Below, piece after piece: positions 1 through 10,100 of a DNA stretch of 64,000 bases. The notes under the pieces were generated by a model. It ran no database searches and was not told the DNA's origin. It saw only the letters and a program-made list of their open reading frames with translations. This stretch comes from Agathobacter sp. (lineage in GTDB: Bacteria > Bacillota > Clostridia > Lachnospirales > Lachnospiraceae), in contig JALEZW010000071.1 in NCBI GenBank assembly GCA_022772675.1, positions 1 through 64,000 of the forward strand, in the 5' to 3' direction. A program made the translations under genes and the position numbers. Position 1 is the first letter of the stretch; the number at the start of each line of letters is the position of its first letter.

Positions 1-193
1 TCAAAAGGTATTTTGCCCCTCATTTGATACACGAATTGCTCCGTTGCTACGCAACTCCCGCAATTCTACACACATTCGGAATCCGTTGATTTTCCAAGGA
101 AAATCACTACTTCCTCATGTGTGTGCGGGTCAACAAGTCAGAGCTCTTATCCTGCAAGCAGGAACGAGTTCTGACCTTTTGACCCTTGTATCA
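1..193. repeat. Structured intergenic repeat element (left edge cut by window)
   Basis: Non-coding element built from nested inverted repeats. Bases 1-9 pair with 174-182, and 25-30 with 188-193. Bases 34-39/60-65 enclose the stem 43-47/51-55. Bases 68-75/117-124 (8 bp, perfect) enclose the 20-base perfect palindrome 87-106. Bases 127-133/179-185 enclose 137-146/166-175 (one G-U) and the stem 151-155/158-162. Bases 1-25 recur exactly at 22025-22049. The several independent stems argue for a mobile non-autonomous element (MITE- or REP-like) or a structured RNA rather than random AT-rich spacer. No open frame of interest lies inside. The true outer boundary cannot be seen because the window starts within the element. 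Confidence 0.7.
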
Positions 194-375
194 TATCATT
201 ACTTTATGTAAAGTTTTTATCTGCCATTACATGTAGTTTTAATTACTATATCATACCTATATTAGCATTCTTTTTCTTTTTTGAAAAGAGGTAACCTGAT
301 TATTTTATATATTTTTTATGACTTCCCTGTTGTCCACAGGTTTTGTACCCTGCTATTTTGAAACCTGATATCACA
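194..375. other. Intergenic stretch without a recognisable gene
   Basis: AT-rich spacer between the repeat element and the 3' end of the M18 peptidase. A weak inverted repeat (337-343 with 361-367) lies just beyond the peptidase stop, but it lacks a good T-run on the minus strand and is not called as a terminator. Nothing else is seen. Confidence 0.5.
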
Positions 376-1659
376 CTATAAGGTAAAAAAATGCGTCACC
401 AAATCCACCAGTGCTCCAAAATCATTCCTTCCCATCAGTTCCCTTGCCGAATGCATGGCAAGTAGCGGAATGCCGATATCTACCGTTTTTACCGGGATCA
501 AAGTAGAAGCCACGGCTCCAAGGGTTCCACCGCCCCGGACATCGGAGCGGTTTACAAACCGCTGGTATGCAATATTATGTTCCTCACAGATCTGACAGAC
601 AATGGCCACTGCCTCTGCATCTGTTGCATAGGACTGGGAACATGCCTCCTTGATACAGAATCCTTTCCCCAGCACCGGATGATTGGTGATATCCATCTTT
701 TCCTTATGATTGGGGTGCAGTGCATGGGCCACATCCACGGAAAGAAGCATAGCTGAATAAAGAGCCCGTTCCGTTTCCTCCATACTACAGTCCAGAAGCC
801 CGTAAATCCGCTTTACCATGTCATGCAGCAGTATAGATGCCGCCCCCTGCTTACTGGTATTTCCAATTTCCTCATGATCAAAAAGGGCAATCAGATTCAC
901 TCCATCTCTCCGCTCCGCCTCCATAATGGAAATCAAAAGTGCAGCAACCGATGTCTGATTGTCCAGTCTCGGTGAAGAGAGCATGGTTTCCTGTACACCC
1001 ACAAAAGCCGGTTCCTCCACACAATAGGTATTCAACTCAAAATCCAGAATATCCTTCTTATCAACCTGTAATTCATCCGCCAGAAAATTCAAAAAATACT
1101 CCGTATCCTTTTGTTCTTCTGAAAGCATATCTGCAATAGGCATCAGATCCACCTGATTGTGAATCTCCACTCCCTTATTGACATCCCGGTTCATATGGAT
1201 GGCAAGATTCGGAATGATAAGGACCGGTCTCTTGGACTGATACAGCACCGTCCTGGGATGAAATACATCCCCGCTTCGCAAAACCACACGACCTGCTACC
1301 CCCAGTGGACGATCAAACCAGGTATTTAAAACCGGTCCCCCGTATACTTCCACATTTACCTGGGCATATCCCTCTGTCTGAAAATCTGCATTGGGTTTGA
1401 TCCTAAGATACGGATAGTCCGTGTGTGCTGCTGCCAAGCGAAGCATCCCATCGGAAGAAAACTTTTCCCCCACGGTAAAGGCAAACAGTGCCGTGCCATG
1501 GTGATTCATGACGTATTTTTTCCCTTTTTCCAGTTTCCACGGCTGGTCATAGGAAAGAGAAAGAAAGCCCGCATCCTTTAATTTCCGTTCTGCAAACGCC
1601 ACACTGTGAAAGGGAGAAATTCCCTCCTTTAACTGTTCTATTAAAAATTGTTCACTCAT
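376..1659 (-). CDS. M18 family aminopeptidase
   Basis: Cytosolic zinc exopeptidase that releases N-terminal residues from peptides, with a preference in this family for acidic or neutral ones. The 427 residues match the family length. Metal-ligand and catalytic motifs are visible in order: AAHTDYPYLRIKP near residue 77, SPRLDNQTSVAALL near 231, LFDHEEIGNTSKQGAAS near 259, SVDVAHALHPNH near 308 and VNRSDVRGGGTLG near the C-terminus. The start is preceded by AAAGGAG about ten bases upstream. There is no signal peptide. The gene stands alone: the repeat element lies downstream and the next gene upstream is on the opposite strand. Family assignment is firm; substrate preference is inferred. Confidence 0.93.
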   Translation of the reverse strand: MSEQFLIEQLKEGISPFHSVAFAERKLKDAGFLSLSYDQPWKLEKGKKYVMNHHGTALFAFTVGEKFSSDGMLRLAAAHTDYPYLRIKPNADFQTEGYAQVNVEVYGGPVLNTWFDRPLGVAGRVVLRSGDVFHPRTVLYQSKRPVLIIPNLAIHMNRDVNKGVEIHNQVDLMPIADMLSEEQKDTEYFLNFLADELQVDKKDILDFELNTYCVEEPAFVGVQETMLSSPRLDNQTSVAALLISIMEAERRDGVNLIALFDHEEIGNTSKQGAASILLHDMVKRIYGLLDCSMEETERALYSAMLLSVDVAHALHPNHKEKMDITNHPVLGKGFCIKEACSQSYATDAEAVAIVCQICEEHNIAYQRFVNRSDVRGGGTLGAVASTLIPVKTVDIGIPLLAMHSARELMGRNDFGALVDLVTHFFTL

Positions 1660-1868
1660 GATTACAATATCTCCTTTGTCAATTGTTCATTCTGAAACTA
1701 TCCCCCATCATCCCCTTTTCACTTACAAAACTGAGCCCAGGAAGGCAATGCAATGGAAACGGACATACATTCCGGGAAGATTTCTTTTATTTATATTAGC
1801 ACAAACTGGGCAATTCGTGTTAAAATGTAACTATATTTTTTGTGTATGTATTCCATAAGGAGATTCCC

Positions 1869-2372
1869 ATGCTGGCACTTAAGCTTACCGATAATAAAGA
1901 TTTTATGAACAAATTTTTAAGAAGTGATATTTTTGACCATTTTCTGCTTCAGGAGGGTTCGATTGTTACCGCCTCCACCTATGTCATTGACGGCCGGATC
2001 ACAGAGAATTTTTACAGCAGTGAGGAAATGGAGGAACTGGGCATTAGCGGATACGCTTTCCTTCCCTTTTCCATGCAGCGGAGTCATCTCTTTGACCTGA
2101 TCAAGGGAAAACGCACCCCCGCTTCCTTTCAGTTTGTACTGATGCTTTCTCCTGAAAATCTGGCAAAAACCCTGCAAAGTATTCACTCCCCCTTTACTGA
2201 ATCGGATATTTCCAGTGTCTGCCTGAACATCCGGTTCCAGAACGGGATGCTGACTTTGACAACCGGCATCTCCTACCGGATTTTCTCGCCGGATAAATCC
2301 CTGGATCATGAGTGGGACCGACTTGTCAGACAATTTCTCTTAAAACATGACATTGCCTATGAGGAGCTGTAA
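1869..2372 (+). CDS. DUF5721 family protein
   Basis: Small protein of 167 residues with no signal peptide or membrane segment. The opening MLALKLTDNKDFMNKFL and the TASTYVIDGRI segment resemble the DUF5721 family, which I associate with Lachnospiraceae and whose function is unknown. I chose the ATG at 1869 because AAGGAG at 1857-1862 sits six bases upstream; a longer frame from 1842 has no such site and adds nine unlikely residues. It lies 91 bases ahead of the cold-shock gene, which has its own plausible promoter. The family call comes from recognised sequence pattern, not from a search. Confidence 0.75.
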   Translation: MLALKLTDNKDFMNKFLRSDIFDHFLLQEGSIVTASTYVIDGRITENFYSSEEMEELGISGYAFLPFSMQRSHLFDLIKGKRTPASFQFVLMLSPENLAKTLQSIHSPFTESDISSVCLNIRFQNGMLTLTTGISYRIFSPDKSLDHEWDRLVRQFLLKHDIAYEEL

Positions 2373-2390
2373 AATTTACCAAGATTTTTC

Positions 2391-2419
2391 TTTACTTTTT
2401 AAAGATGTTATGCTATTCT
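2391..2419 (+). promoter_or_regulatory. Probable promoter of the cold-shock gene
   Basis: TTTACT at 2391-2396 and TATTCT at 2414-2419, with a 17-base spacer. Transcription would start near 2426, giving a leader of about 38 bases that holds a small GTTGC/GCAAC hairpin just before the GGAGG site. Each hexamer matches consensus at four of six positions. Confidence 0.4.
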
Positions 2420-2463
2420 TAACATAGTTGCAAGGCAACATTATTATTTTGGAGGTACTTTCG

Positions 2464-2667
2464 ATGAACAAAGGTACAGTAAAGTGGTTCAACAACCAGA
2501 AGGGTTACGGATTCATCACTGCAGAAGATGGTCATGATGTATTCGTACATTACTCCGGACTGAACATGGAGGGCTTTAAGTCTCTCGAGGAGGGTGCAGC
2601 AGTTGAGTTCGATATCACTGATGGCGCTAAGGGTCCACAGGCAGTTAACGTTACCGTTGTAAAATAA
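2464..2667 (+). CDS. Cold-shock protein (CspA family)
   Basis: Single-domain RNA/single-stranded-DNA chaperone of 67 residues, the usual CspA size. The nucleic-acid-binding motifs RNP1 (KGYGFI) and RNP2 (VFVHY) are both present, as is the opening [11 protein letters not shown]. The ATG at 2464 follows GGAGG at 2451-2455; an upstream in-frame ATG at 2428 lacks support. Codon use is biased toward a few codons, as expected for an abundant protein. The gene is monocistronic, with a strong hairpin terminator about 70 bases downstream. Confidence 0.97.
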   Translation: MNKGTVKWFNNQKGYGFITAEDGHDVFVHYSGLNMEGFKSLEEGAAVEFDITDGAKGPQAVNVTVVK

Positions 2668-2732
2668 TTGCCATTAATCTAGTTTCTATGTACCTTTTTC
2701 TTTTTAGAATAAGATATTGGATACAACGATTG

Positions 2733-2768
2733 AAAAAAGGAATGCTGCATTGCAGCATTCCTTTTTTT
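2733..2768. terminator. Intrinsic terminator after the cold-shock gene (bidirectional)
   Basis: A ten-base-pair GC-containing stem (arms from 2739 and to 2761) with a three-base loop is flanked by an A-run on the left and a T-run on the right, so it can stop transcripts from either side. It ends the cold-shock transcript and may also stop the Nudix gene that converges from the right. Confidence 0.9.
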
Positions 2769-2874
2769 GTTGAAATTACTTAAACATCTTCCCCATACAT
2801 GCGAAAAACCGCTCGTTTCACTCGCTCTCCGCTGCTATTGTCCAAATCCGTTTGTTCAGTCCACCAGAAACTTT

Positions 2875-3387
2875 TTATTCGGTGTAGTTTCCGAAAGCCT
2901 GCTTAATACTGTCATAATGCAGGAAAATTCCTTTATCTGCCAGTTCTTTAATCTCCTCCGCTGTTGCAAAGCGAAATCCGTCTGTTTCTTCCTCCTGTAA
3001 ATGAATATCGCTCTCGTTAACATCCATCACATAACGGTAAACATCCACAAAGTAATTATCGCCCTCTCCCGGATTTTCCCTGTGATAGGTAAACAGAAAT
3101 CCTCCCTCTGCATTTGACACATCAAGTCCTGTCTCTTCCTTTACTTCCCTTAGGACAGCCTCCTCCGATTCCTCTCCTGCCTGGGCTGCTCCTCCGGATA
3201 CTTCCCACCAGCCCGGTGCCCAGGCTTTTGTCTTGACACGCTTTGTAATTAAGAAACGTCCATCCGGCCGCATGATCACCCCCAGCACCGTCAGATGATA
3301 CTCATCATCTGCAAGGTTAAAATGATTCCGTTCCATGGTCCGTCCGGTTCTTACTTTGTTTTTATCATAAATATCCCAAAGTTCCAT
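2875..3387 (-). CDS. Nudix hydrolase, IPP-isomerase-like
   Basis: Hydrolase of nucleoside-diphosphate-linked substrates, 170 residues, cytosolic. The full Nudix box is visible around residues 66-88 (Gly-x5-Glu-x7-REVKEETGL), giving the Mg-binding helix. The N-terminal MELWDIYDKNK and the HLTVLGVIM strand resemble the isopentenyl-diphosphate-isomerase-like Nudix branch often found in Firmicutes. Such proteins are generally not true isomerases; the substrate cannot be read from sequence. Good ribosome binding site (TGGAGG). It stands alone between terminator-like sequences. Confidence 0.88.
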   Translation of the reverse strand: MELWDIYDKNKVRTGRTMERNHFNLADDEYHLTVLGVIMRPDGRFLITKRVKTKAWAPGWWEVSGGAAQAGEESEEAVLREVKEETGLDVSNAEGGFLFTYHRENPGEGDNYFVDVYRYVMDVNESDIHLQEEETDGFRFATAEEIKELADKGIFLHYDSIKQAFGNYTE

Positions 3388-3481
3388 CTGTTTTCCTCCA
3401 TAATTTCATCCTGCTCATAACCACATTCTAAAAAAGTCCGCAGTCATTATAATTGTTTTCTTATCAATTTTCAAGTAACTT

Positions 3482-5143
3482 TTATGCGGTCCCGTTATGC
3501 AGCATCCACGGATAAATCAAAAATACCGCAAACCCGATTCCTGCGGAGCAGACACTTGTAATAAGCAGTGCCACTGTCACTCCGCCAAGCAGGTATCCTG
3601 CCACCATGAAAACTGTCAGCACCAGAATCATAAATAATCTTAAGAACATCTGTATCATACTTTTCACCACATCCATGGAAGAAGCCGGTACCAGATATTC
3701 TAACAGCACCCCGATTCCGGAGAGCATAAAGTCCACTACAAGAAATGTGATGTACCAAAGCAGCATCAGCCCGACATTTTCCTGCAGGATAAAAACGGAT
3801 ACCACCATTCCCGGAAGCAGGTCCACTCCACAGCTGCAGGTACCTGCAAGCATTGCAAAAAATACCTTTTTATATGGATTATCCGGTACTAAAAACAACC
3901 AGTTACGGGCAGTCTCCTGTCCAATGGGATTTCCAAAATTCCGGAAAAACAAAATGGCAAGTATCATACAGCCGGTGAACATAAAACTATGGGTTTCAAA
4001 TACCTTTACCGAAAAAACGGAAAGCGCTGCACAGCTTAGCAGGTAAAATAACATCGTATTGGTCAGAAAACCAAATTTTGCCATTCTCTGTCTTACAAAT
4101 ACTTCCTTTGTAAAAAATACCGATGCACCGGAGCCTCCGAAGTTTCCGGTTCTTTTTAAATGTTTCGAGCGTTCCTTAACAGAAACGGACCGCCCCTCCT
4201 TTGCAGCCGCCTGAATCTCCGCCATTTTTCCGGCGGTGGAGAGCGCATCTTCGTAAAAATCTGCCTTAATATGCCAGATTAGATAGATGAATACGGCAAC
4301 ACAAACCAGCAGCAAAAACAGATAGATGAGGGATAAAACAGGCTCTCCATCCACCGCACTCATGATCATTCCCTTGTACCAGCCAATGACCGGAATATAC
4401 CTTGACCATCCGCCTCCAAGAGTCAGTTCCACGGTTTTAAACAGGTCCCGTCCTGTGCTTAGGAATACGATCACAATTATCCCAATCAATGCTGCCGCTG
4501 CCGTCCAGATAAAGGGGATCACGTACTGTTTTAATCTCTCATGGGTGGAACAGACCGTATAGGTCAAAACCACCATCAGACGCTGGAAAATAATAAGCAG
4601 GATCCAGCCCGCTGAGATTGCAAGCACCGCCGGTATTCCCAGCCCCAGATTCACCATGAGATTCGGAATCTGAAACACCATATACACAGAAGCCGCAAGG
4701 GCTGCAACCATCTGAAAGCTCAGCCGGAACATGAGCACCGACTGGGGCTTCATGGGTGCCGTAAAGAGCAGATTCACATCCGCCATCATAAAAATATCCG
4801 TTCCGTTTTTCGAGCCCGTATACATTCCCCAGAGCAGAATTGCTAGAAATACCAGTGCCACCACACCCTCGATACAGGTTTTGACCAGTGCTGCATCCTC
4901 CGGTGACATATGTTCCTCCTGACCCTGCTCATCCTCTTTAAAATCTCCATTTTCATCTGTTATTGCCTCAGTGGAAACTTCCGTAGAATTCTGTTCCACC
5001 ACAGAACCTACAATTCCTCCCACCAGCCCGAATATGACACCGAATCCAACGCAGGCGAGAATCACAATCAGAAAGGTACTGCGAAACATTTTCTTAATGG
5101 TATTAAGGAATGTATGCAGAGCATAATAACCCCATAATTTCAT
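3482..5143 (-). CDS. ABC exporter membrane protein
   Basis: Polytopic membrane protein of 553 residues with about ten hydrophobic segments: one near residues 20-48, a set at 90-300, a charged cytosolic stretch (about 300-345), then another set to the end. It resembles the putative ABC exporter permease family of Firmicutes (ABC-2-like). It lies three bases downstream of an ABC ATPase, so the two almost certainly form one transporter. A short acidic Glu/Asp-rich external loop follows the first membrane segment (about residues 52-82). The cargo is unknown; such pairs often carry peptides, drugs or envelope material. Confidence 0.8.
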   Translation of the reverse strand: MKLWGYYALHTFLNTIKKMFRSTFLIVILACVGFGVIFGLVGGIVGSVVEQNSTEVSTEAITDENGDFKEDEQGQEEHMSPEDAALVKTCIEGVVALVFLAILLWGMYTGSKNGTDIFMMADVNLLFTAPMKPQSVLMFRLSFQMVAALAASVYMVFQIPNLMVNLGLGIPAVLAISAGWILLIIFQRLMVVLTYTVCSTHERLKQYVIPFIWTAAAALIGIIVIVFLSTGRDLFKTVELTLGGGWSRYIPVIGWYKGMIMSAVDGEPVLSLIYLFLLLVCVAVFIYLIWHIKADFYEDALSTAGKMAEIQAAAKEGRSVSVKERSKHLKRTGNFGGSGASVFFTKEVFVRQRMAKFGFLTNTMLFYLLSCAALSVFSVKVFETHSFMFTGCMILAILFFRNFGNPIGQETARNWLFLVPDNPYKKVFFAMLAGTCSCGVDLLPGMVVSVFILQENVGLMLLWYITFLVVDFMLSGIGVLLEYLVPASSMDVVKSMIQMFLRLFMILVLTVFMVAGYLLGGVTVALLITSVCSAGIGFAVFLIYPWMLHNGTA

Positions 5144-5146
5144 TGG

Positions 5147-5860
5147 TTACACCCCGCTTTCCGGAACTGTGCCTTCTGTGATCTCAAAAAAGATATCTTC
5201 CAGACTCTTTGTTCCCTGCTGTGCATTTTTTTCCACCACCGCTGCCACACGTCCCTGTTTCATGATATAAGTGGTATCCCAGAGTTCCTCTATACTGTCG
5301 ATCATATGGGTACTGACCACTACCACACAGCCTTTGTCCCGCAGTTCCTGAAACAACAGCTTTAACTCCTTAATGGCATGGGGATCCAGACCAATCATGG
5401 GCTCATCAAAAAGAACCAGTTTGGGCTGCGGCAGCAGGCCACAGCAGATAGACAGCTTCTGCTGCATTCCCTTTGACAGTTCATCTCCGAATTTCTTTCG
5501 TTTATCGGCAAGGTCAAACCGTTCCAGCAGGGAATCCTTATAAGCCTGATAGTCCTTTAACTTATAAGCTCTGGCAATAAATTCCAGGTGCTCATCCACC
5601 GTCAGATTCGGATAAAGGGATGGAATCTCCGGCACATAGCCCATTATTTTCTTCGCTTCCACCGATTTATTGTCCAGACCATCTACCCGTACCTGTCCCT
5701 GATATTTCAAGAAGCCCATAATGCACTTGATGATGGTACTCTTTCCCGCTCCATTTGGTCCCAGCAGAATTCCAATCTGTCCATCCGGAATCACGAAATT
5801 AATGTCATCATTTGCCAACACCTTATGGTACTTTTTCGTTACATGCATAACTTCCAACAT
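5147..5860 (-). CDS. ABC transporter ATP-binding protein
   Basis: Nucleotide-binding subunit of the exporter encoded just downstream, 237 residues. Walker A GPNGAGKST (about residues 34-42), signature LSKGMQQK, Walker B LVLFDEPMIGLDP and the switch histidine in STHMID are all intact. A GAGGAG site precedes the ATG. It is the promoter-proximal gene of a two-gene operon. The size and signature are typical of the ABC-2/CcmA-like class of exporter ATPases; substrate unknown. Confidence 0.93.
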   Translation of the reverse strand: MLEVMHVTKKYHKVLANDDINFVIPDGQIGILLGPNGAGKSTIIKCIMGFLKYQGQVRVDGLDNKSVEAKKIMGYVPEIPSLYPNLTVDEHLEFIARAYKLKDYQAYKDSLLERFDLADKRKKFGDELSKGMQQKLSICCGLLPQPKLVLFDEPMIGLDPHAIKELKLLFQELRDKGCVVVVSTHMIDSIEELWDTTYIMKQGRVAAVVEKNAQQGTKSLEDIFFEITEGTVPESGV

Positions 5861-5977
5861 AACTGATTATCTCCTCTTCCCTTTATTTGTAATCTGCATT
5901 TTCCATTATACATAAACACTGTCATTTCTTCTATTCCTGCTTCCTTAATTTTCCTTAAGTAAACCTTAAAATCCCTT

Positions 5978-7183
5978 TTATTGGGTTCTGATCACATCAT
6001 CCAGCACATAATGAAAGGTCGGTGCCGAGCTCCTCTCATTTTCCCTGTATCCATCCTTAAGGTCAATGGTATCGGATGCATCGGAGGGATCTCTTCCTGT
6101 ATAATTTCCCTGAAAAACCAAAACCCTGTTCCTTTTAAACTCCCCAATCAGTTTTTCCACTGTCTCCTCCGTTCCTTTAGCCACGGTAAACTCATTGATT
6201 TCCAGCATCTGTACCCAGTCATCTTCAATTCCGGCTCCTGCATCATTGCCGTTAATATTCCCCCGGACGCAGTCCTCAATATCCTTATCGGAAAGCACCG
6301 CTTTCACCGCCTGCATCATATAGGGCTCCCAATTAATCCTGCAGCCTGTAAGATATGTGGTGGGCGCAAGGTCTCTCATACTTTCATTATAGCTGACATA
6401 GAATACATTTTCTCCACGCTTTGTCTCCTCACATGCCACCGCCGGTCCTGCCGTGTCGGAATGCTGGGAAATGATCACACAGCCCTCACTGATCAGTTCC
6501 TCCGCACACTTTTTTTCCAGATGGTAATCCCCCCAGGTATTGGTATATTTAACTGTCATGACTGCCTGGGGCACAATGGAACGGATTCCCAGAAAAAAGG
6601 CGGTATAGCCGGAGATAACCTCCGCATAGGGATAGGCTCCCACATATCCGACCTTTGCCTGATCCTCCGTAATCTTTTTTCCCTCTATCAGTTCCTTAAG
6701 CTTCATGCCTGCAACCACACCGGAAATGTATCTTCCCTCATAGATACTTCCCATAAAGGTATGGTAATTCCCTGATTTCGGCTCCTGGTTTGCATTACTG
6801 CAGGTTGCCTGACAGAACTGAATCTCAGGATGCTTTTGGGCAAATTCTTTTGTCTTTTCTCCATATCCGTAGCTGGATGTAAAAATAATATCACATTTCT
6901 CTTCCGCCAGCTCCTCCAGTGCTCCTTCTACCTGCTCCTCCGGCACATTGAACTTGGATATCGTTTTGACACGTCCGTCAAATTCTTTTTCTATGTCATC
7001 CGCTGCTTTCACAAAATTGTTGGTATAGCCGGTACTTGTATCCCCCACATAGACAAACCCCGCCGTGATGGTTTTCTCCTGTTTATGCCCAATAGCGAAA
7101 TAGTTCAGGGCAAACACAACTGTAATCACAAGAACGGCACTTAAAACAGTCATTATACAAATTCGTTTTCTCTCAGTCATCAT
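5978..7183 (-). CDS. BMP-family substrate-binding protein, membrane-anchored
   Basis: Periplasmic-binding-protein fold of the basic-membrane-protein family (PF02608), whose characterised members bind purine nucleosides or related ligands. The 401 residues begin with an N-terminal membrane helix (about residues 9-28) but no lipobox cysteine, so the protein is probably tethered by an uncleaved helix rather than lipid-anchored. Family-like segments include FVYVGDTSTGYTNNF, the IIFTSSYGYG region and GYVGAYPYAEVISGY. No permease or ATPase genes of a BMP transporter are adjacent. Instead it follows the large HD-GYP sensor by 12 bases on the same strand, suggesting that it feeds ligand information to that sensor. 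Ligand and partnership are inferred. Confidence 0.82.
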   Translation of the reverse strand: MMTERKRICIMTVLSAVLVITVVFALNYFAIGHKQEKTITAGFVYVGDTSTGYTNNFVKAADDIEKEFDGRVKTISKFNVPEEQVEGALEELAEEKCDIIFTSSYGYGEKTKEFAQKHPEIQFCQATCSNANQEPKSGNYHTFMGSIYEGRYISGVVAGMKLKELIEGKKITEDQAKVGYVGAYPYAEVISGYTAFFLGIRSIVPQAVMTVKYTNTWGDYHLEKKCAEELISEGCVIISQHSDTAGPAVACEETKRGENVFYVSYNESMRDLAPTTYLTGCRINWEPYMMQAVKAVLSDKDIEDCVRGNINGNDAGAGIEDDWVQMLEINEFTVAKGTEETVEKLIGEFKRNRVLVFQGNYTGRDPSDASDTIDLKDGYRENERSSAPTFHYVLDDVIRTQ

Positions 7184-7195
7184 GAATGCCCCCTA

Positions 7196-10100
7196 TCAAT
7201 CCATTTCTCTGGAACTGCAGTCTTCTATATCACCGTCCTCCGCAGGATAAAGCTTTTCCACATCTATCGTCCCGTCACTTATAAGTTCCAGCAGGATATC
7301 CACAAGCTTTGGATCAAACTGGGTTCCTCTTCCTTTTTTCAGTTCTTCCAGTACATGTCCCATATCCAGTTTCTTTCGGTATACACGGTTAGCCGTCATG
7401 GCATCAAAGGCATCTGCGATTCCTATAATTCTCGCATTTAACGGAATTTCTTCTCCCTTTAAGCCATTCACATAACCTCTTCCGTCATACCTCTCATGGT
7501 GATAAAGTGCCCCATCTGCCACATGGTCGATGAGGGTGAAATTCCTTAGGATTTCCGCGCCGATTTTTACATGGCACTTCATAATATCGTATTCCTCATC
7601 CGTAAGCTTTCCCGGCTTATTTAACACCCGGTCCGGAATACCAATCTTGCCAATATCATGGAGCATGGCAATCTTACGAAGCTCCTCACATTGTTCCTCG
7701 CTGTATCCCAGCTTCTCCGCAATCAGAACCGAGTAATCCGAAACCCTGAGGGAATGTTTACTGGTATTTTCATCCTTGGCATCCACAGCCTGTGCAATGG
7801 TAAGAATGGACTCATTTCCCATCTGCAGCTGCTTTTTGGTCCACTCCAGCTCCATTTTCTGCATGCGGAGAGTCTTTTGCATCTGCGTCCGGAAGAAAAA
7901 CCACGTCAGAAATGCAATCACTGCTGCCGCAACAAGCCCGGCATAGAGCCGGAACCACCAGTTATCATAGATTCCCTTTTCCTTTACAATTCTGTAAGTA
8001 TTTTCCACTATCATCCCGTCCGTCCGGCTGTCAAGAACAGCAAAATGAAGGGTATATTCCCCGGAAGGCATATTCGTGTATACAAGGGTTGACATTTTAC
8101 TCTGGGGCATGATCTTTGCGCTCTGGTCCACCCCTTCCAGATAAATCCGAATTTCGGGATCATTCACGGAATAATTTACGATTTCAGGGTTTATTTCAAT
8201 CTCCGCTGCCTCTCTCCCAATCCGGATAGGTTCCCCTTTTTCCACAGGCATAGACTTCCCGTCCACAATAATCTCCTGCAGCAGCATACGGTAGGAACGC
8301 TCCGTAATATCATACTGATTCAGGTTAAAACAGACTGCACCTCTGTCTCCGGACAAATACAGGTTATCCTTCTCATCCAGATAATTCCATGAATTTGGCG
8401 TAAGCCCCATACGAAGTCCTTTCCCGGAATCCAAAAGCTCATACCTTACATTTTCTCCCTGTAAAAGGGCAGCTTTATCCACAATATAAATTCCGGCTGA
8501 CCCCAGTACGAAAAGCTTTCCACCGGGGCCCTCCACAACATCAAAATTGTTATAGTAAGGAAATTGATTCAAAAACCGAATTTTCCCGTTTTTCTCCATA
8601 TAACAAAGTCCATTTCCGGTTACGATAAAATATCCCTTTCCGGAGGATTCCGGCACGATTCTTAAAATGATATCCGAACTTAACCCCTCCTCCTGCCGAA
8701 GGGTCTTTACAACCCTGCCATCCTCAATTACGGCAATTCCGTTTCCGTCTGTTCCCGCAAAAAACCTGCCATCTTTATCCTCACACATGGATAATACTTT
8801 CGGATTGGTCAGCCCCTCCGTGTAACCGATGGTATCCACCACTTTTCCGTCTTTTATAAAGGTGAGACCCGAATCCCCGGCGATAACTACTGTTTTATCT
8901 TTAAGTTCAATGGCGGAACGGAATTTTTCACCCAGAGCCCCCTCTGCACTGCTGTATGTTTTAATCTTTCCCTTCTCTGACACCCGCCAGATTCCGCTGT
9001 CCGAAGTACAGATCCATAAAGCATCCTCCGAATCTGTAAGAAAGCAGCGGATTCTAACTCCTGCAAGCTTCTTAGAAAGAGCTTCCGATTTCTTTTTTCC
9101 TGTTTCCGCATCTAAAACATCCAGTCCGCTGTCTGTCCCGAAATACAGGCATCCTTTCCATTCTGTCACAGCATTTACCACCTGCTCTGACAGATTTGCC
9201 CGCCCGTAAAGCTCCGTAAAAACAGACGGACAGAGCCGGAGGAGTCCCAGTCTTGAGGATGTAAACCATAAATTTCCCTGATAATCCACCAGCATCCTTT
9301 CAATGGAACTGTTGTATTTTCCGCAGTCAAGTATCCTAAAGTCCTTTTCCCTATTGAAATATCCAATTCCGTTTTCCGCACAGATAAATATATTTTCTTC
9401 CTCTACAAAATTAATGGAATTAATCCCCACAAGATTTCCACAGGATACTTCGTCTGTCTTGTGTAACTGCTGCTCTGATACCTCATATATTTCTATCTGT
9501 CCCGAAGTGGTACCCACATATAATCTGCCCTCCTCATCAAAGGCGCAGCAGTTATAAGCGGCTCCTTCCGTTTTCAGTGTCCTGTGTCCTGTCACCTTTG
9601 TGCCGTGAATCAGGTACAGTTCCCCCTCATTGGTGACCACTGCGGCATTTGCATCTGCATCGGTACAGACACAATCCGCATAAACAATCTCGTGAAGGGT
9701 CTCGCACACCTGCAGCCCCCGGGAAAGTGACATGACGACCATGCTGTCCGTAGTTCCCACATAATAGTCCCCCTCCGAGCTTTCCGCAATACAGCGGACA
9801 GAATTCGAGGGAAGTCCGTTCTGCCTGTCCACTACATTGGAAATTTTCTGGTCAATACAGATGGACAATCCATTGTCATTGGTTCCAATCCAGAGTCTGC
9901 CGGCCTCATCTGTGTATAAACAATTCACGGACTTAACAGAATCATATGTATTCATCCACTGAAAGGTATTTCCGGTATAGCGGTACAGACCTCCATAATT
10001 TCCAATCCATAGAACCCCATCCTTTGTCTGGGCTATGGTATTTGCCTCCCCGCTAGGCAGACCATTATCCCCGTTATAGATGGTCTGCACGTAGTTCCTT

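Noticed and set aside
2767-3000. 77-residue plus-strand frame after the cold-shock gene
   Set aside because: It begins in the terminator T-run and overlaps the Nudix gene antisense.
5981-6775. 264-residue open frame on the plus strand
   Set aside because: Fully antisense to the BMP protein gene, no ribosome site, and the translation resembles no family.
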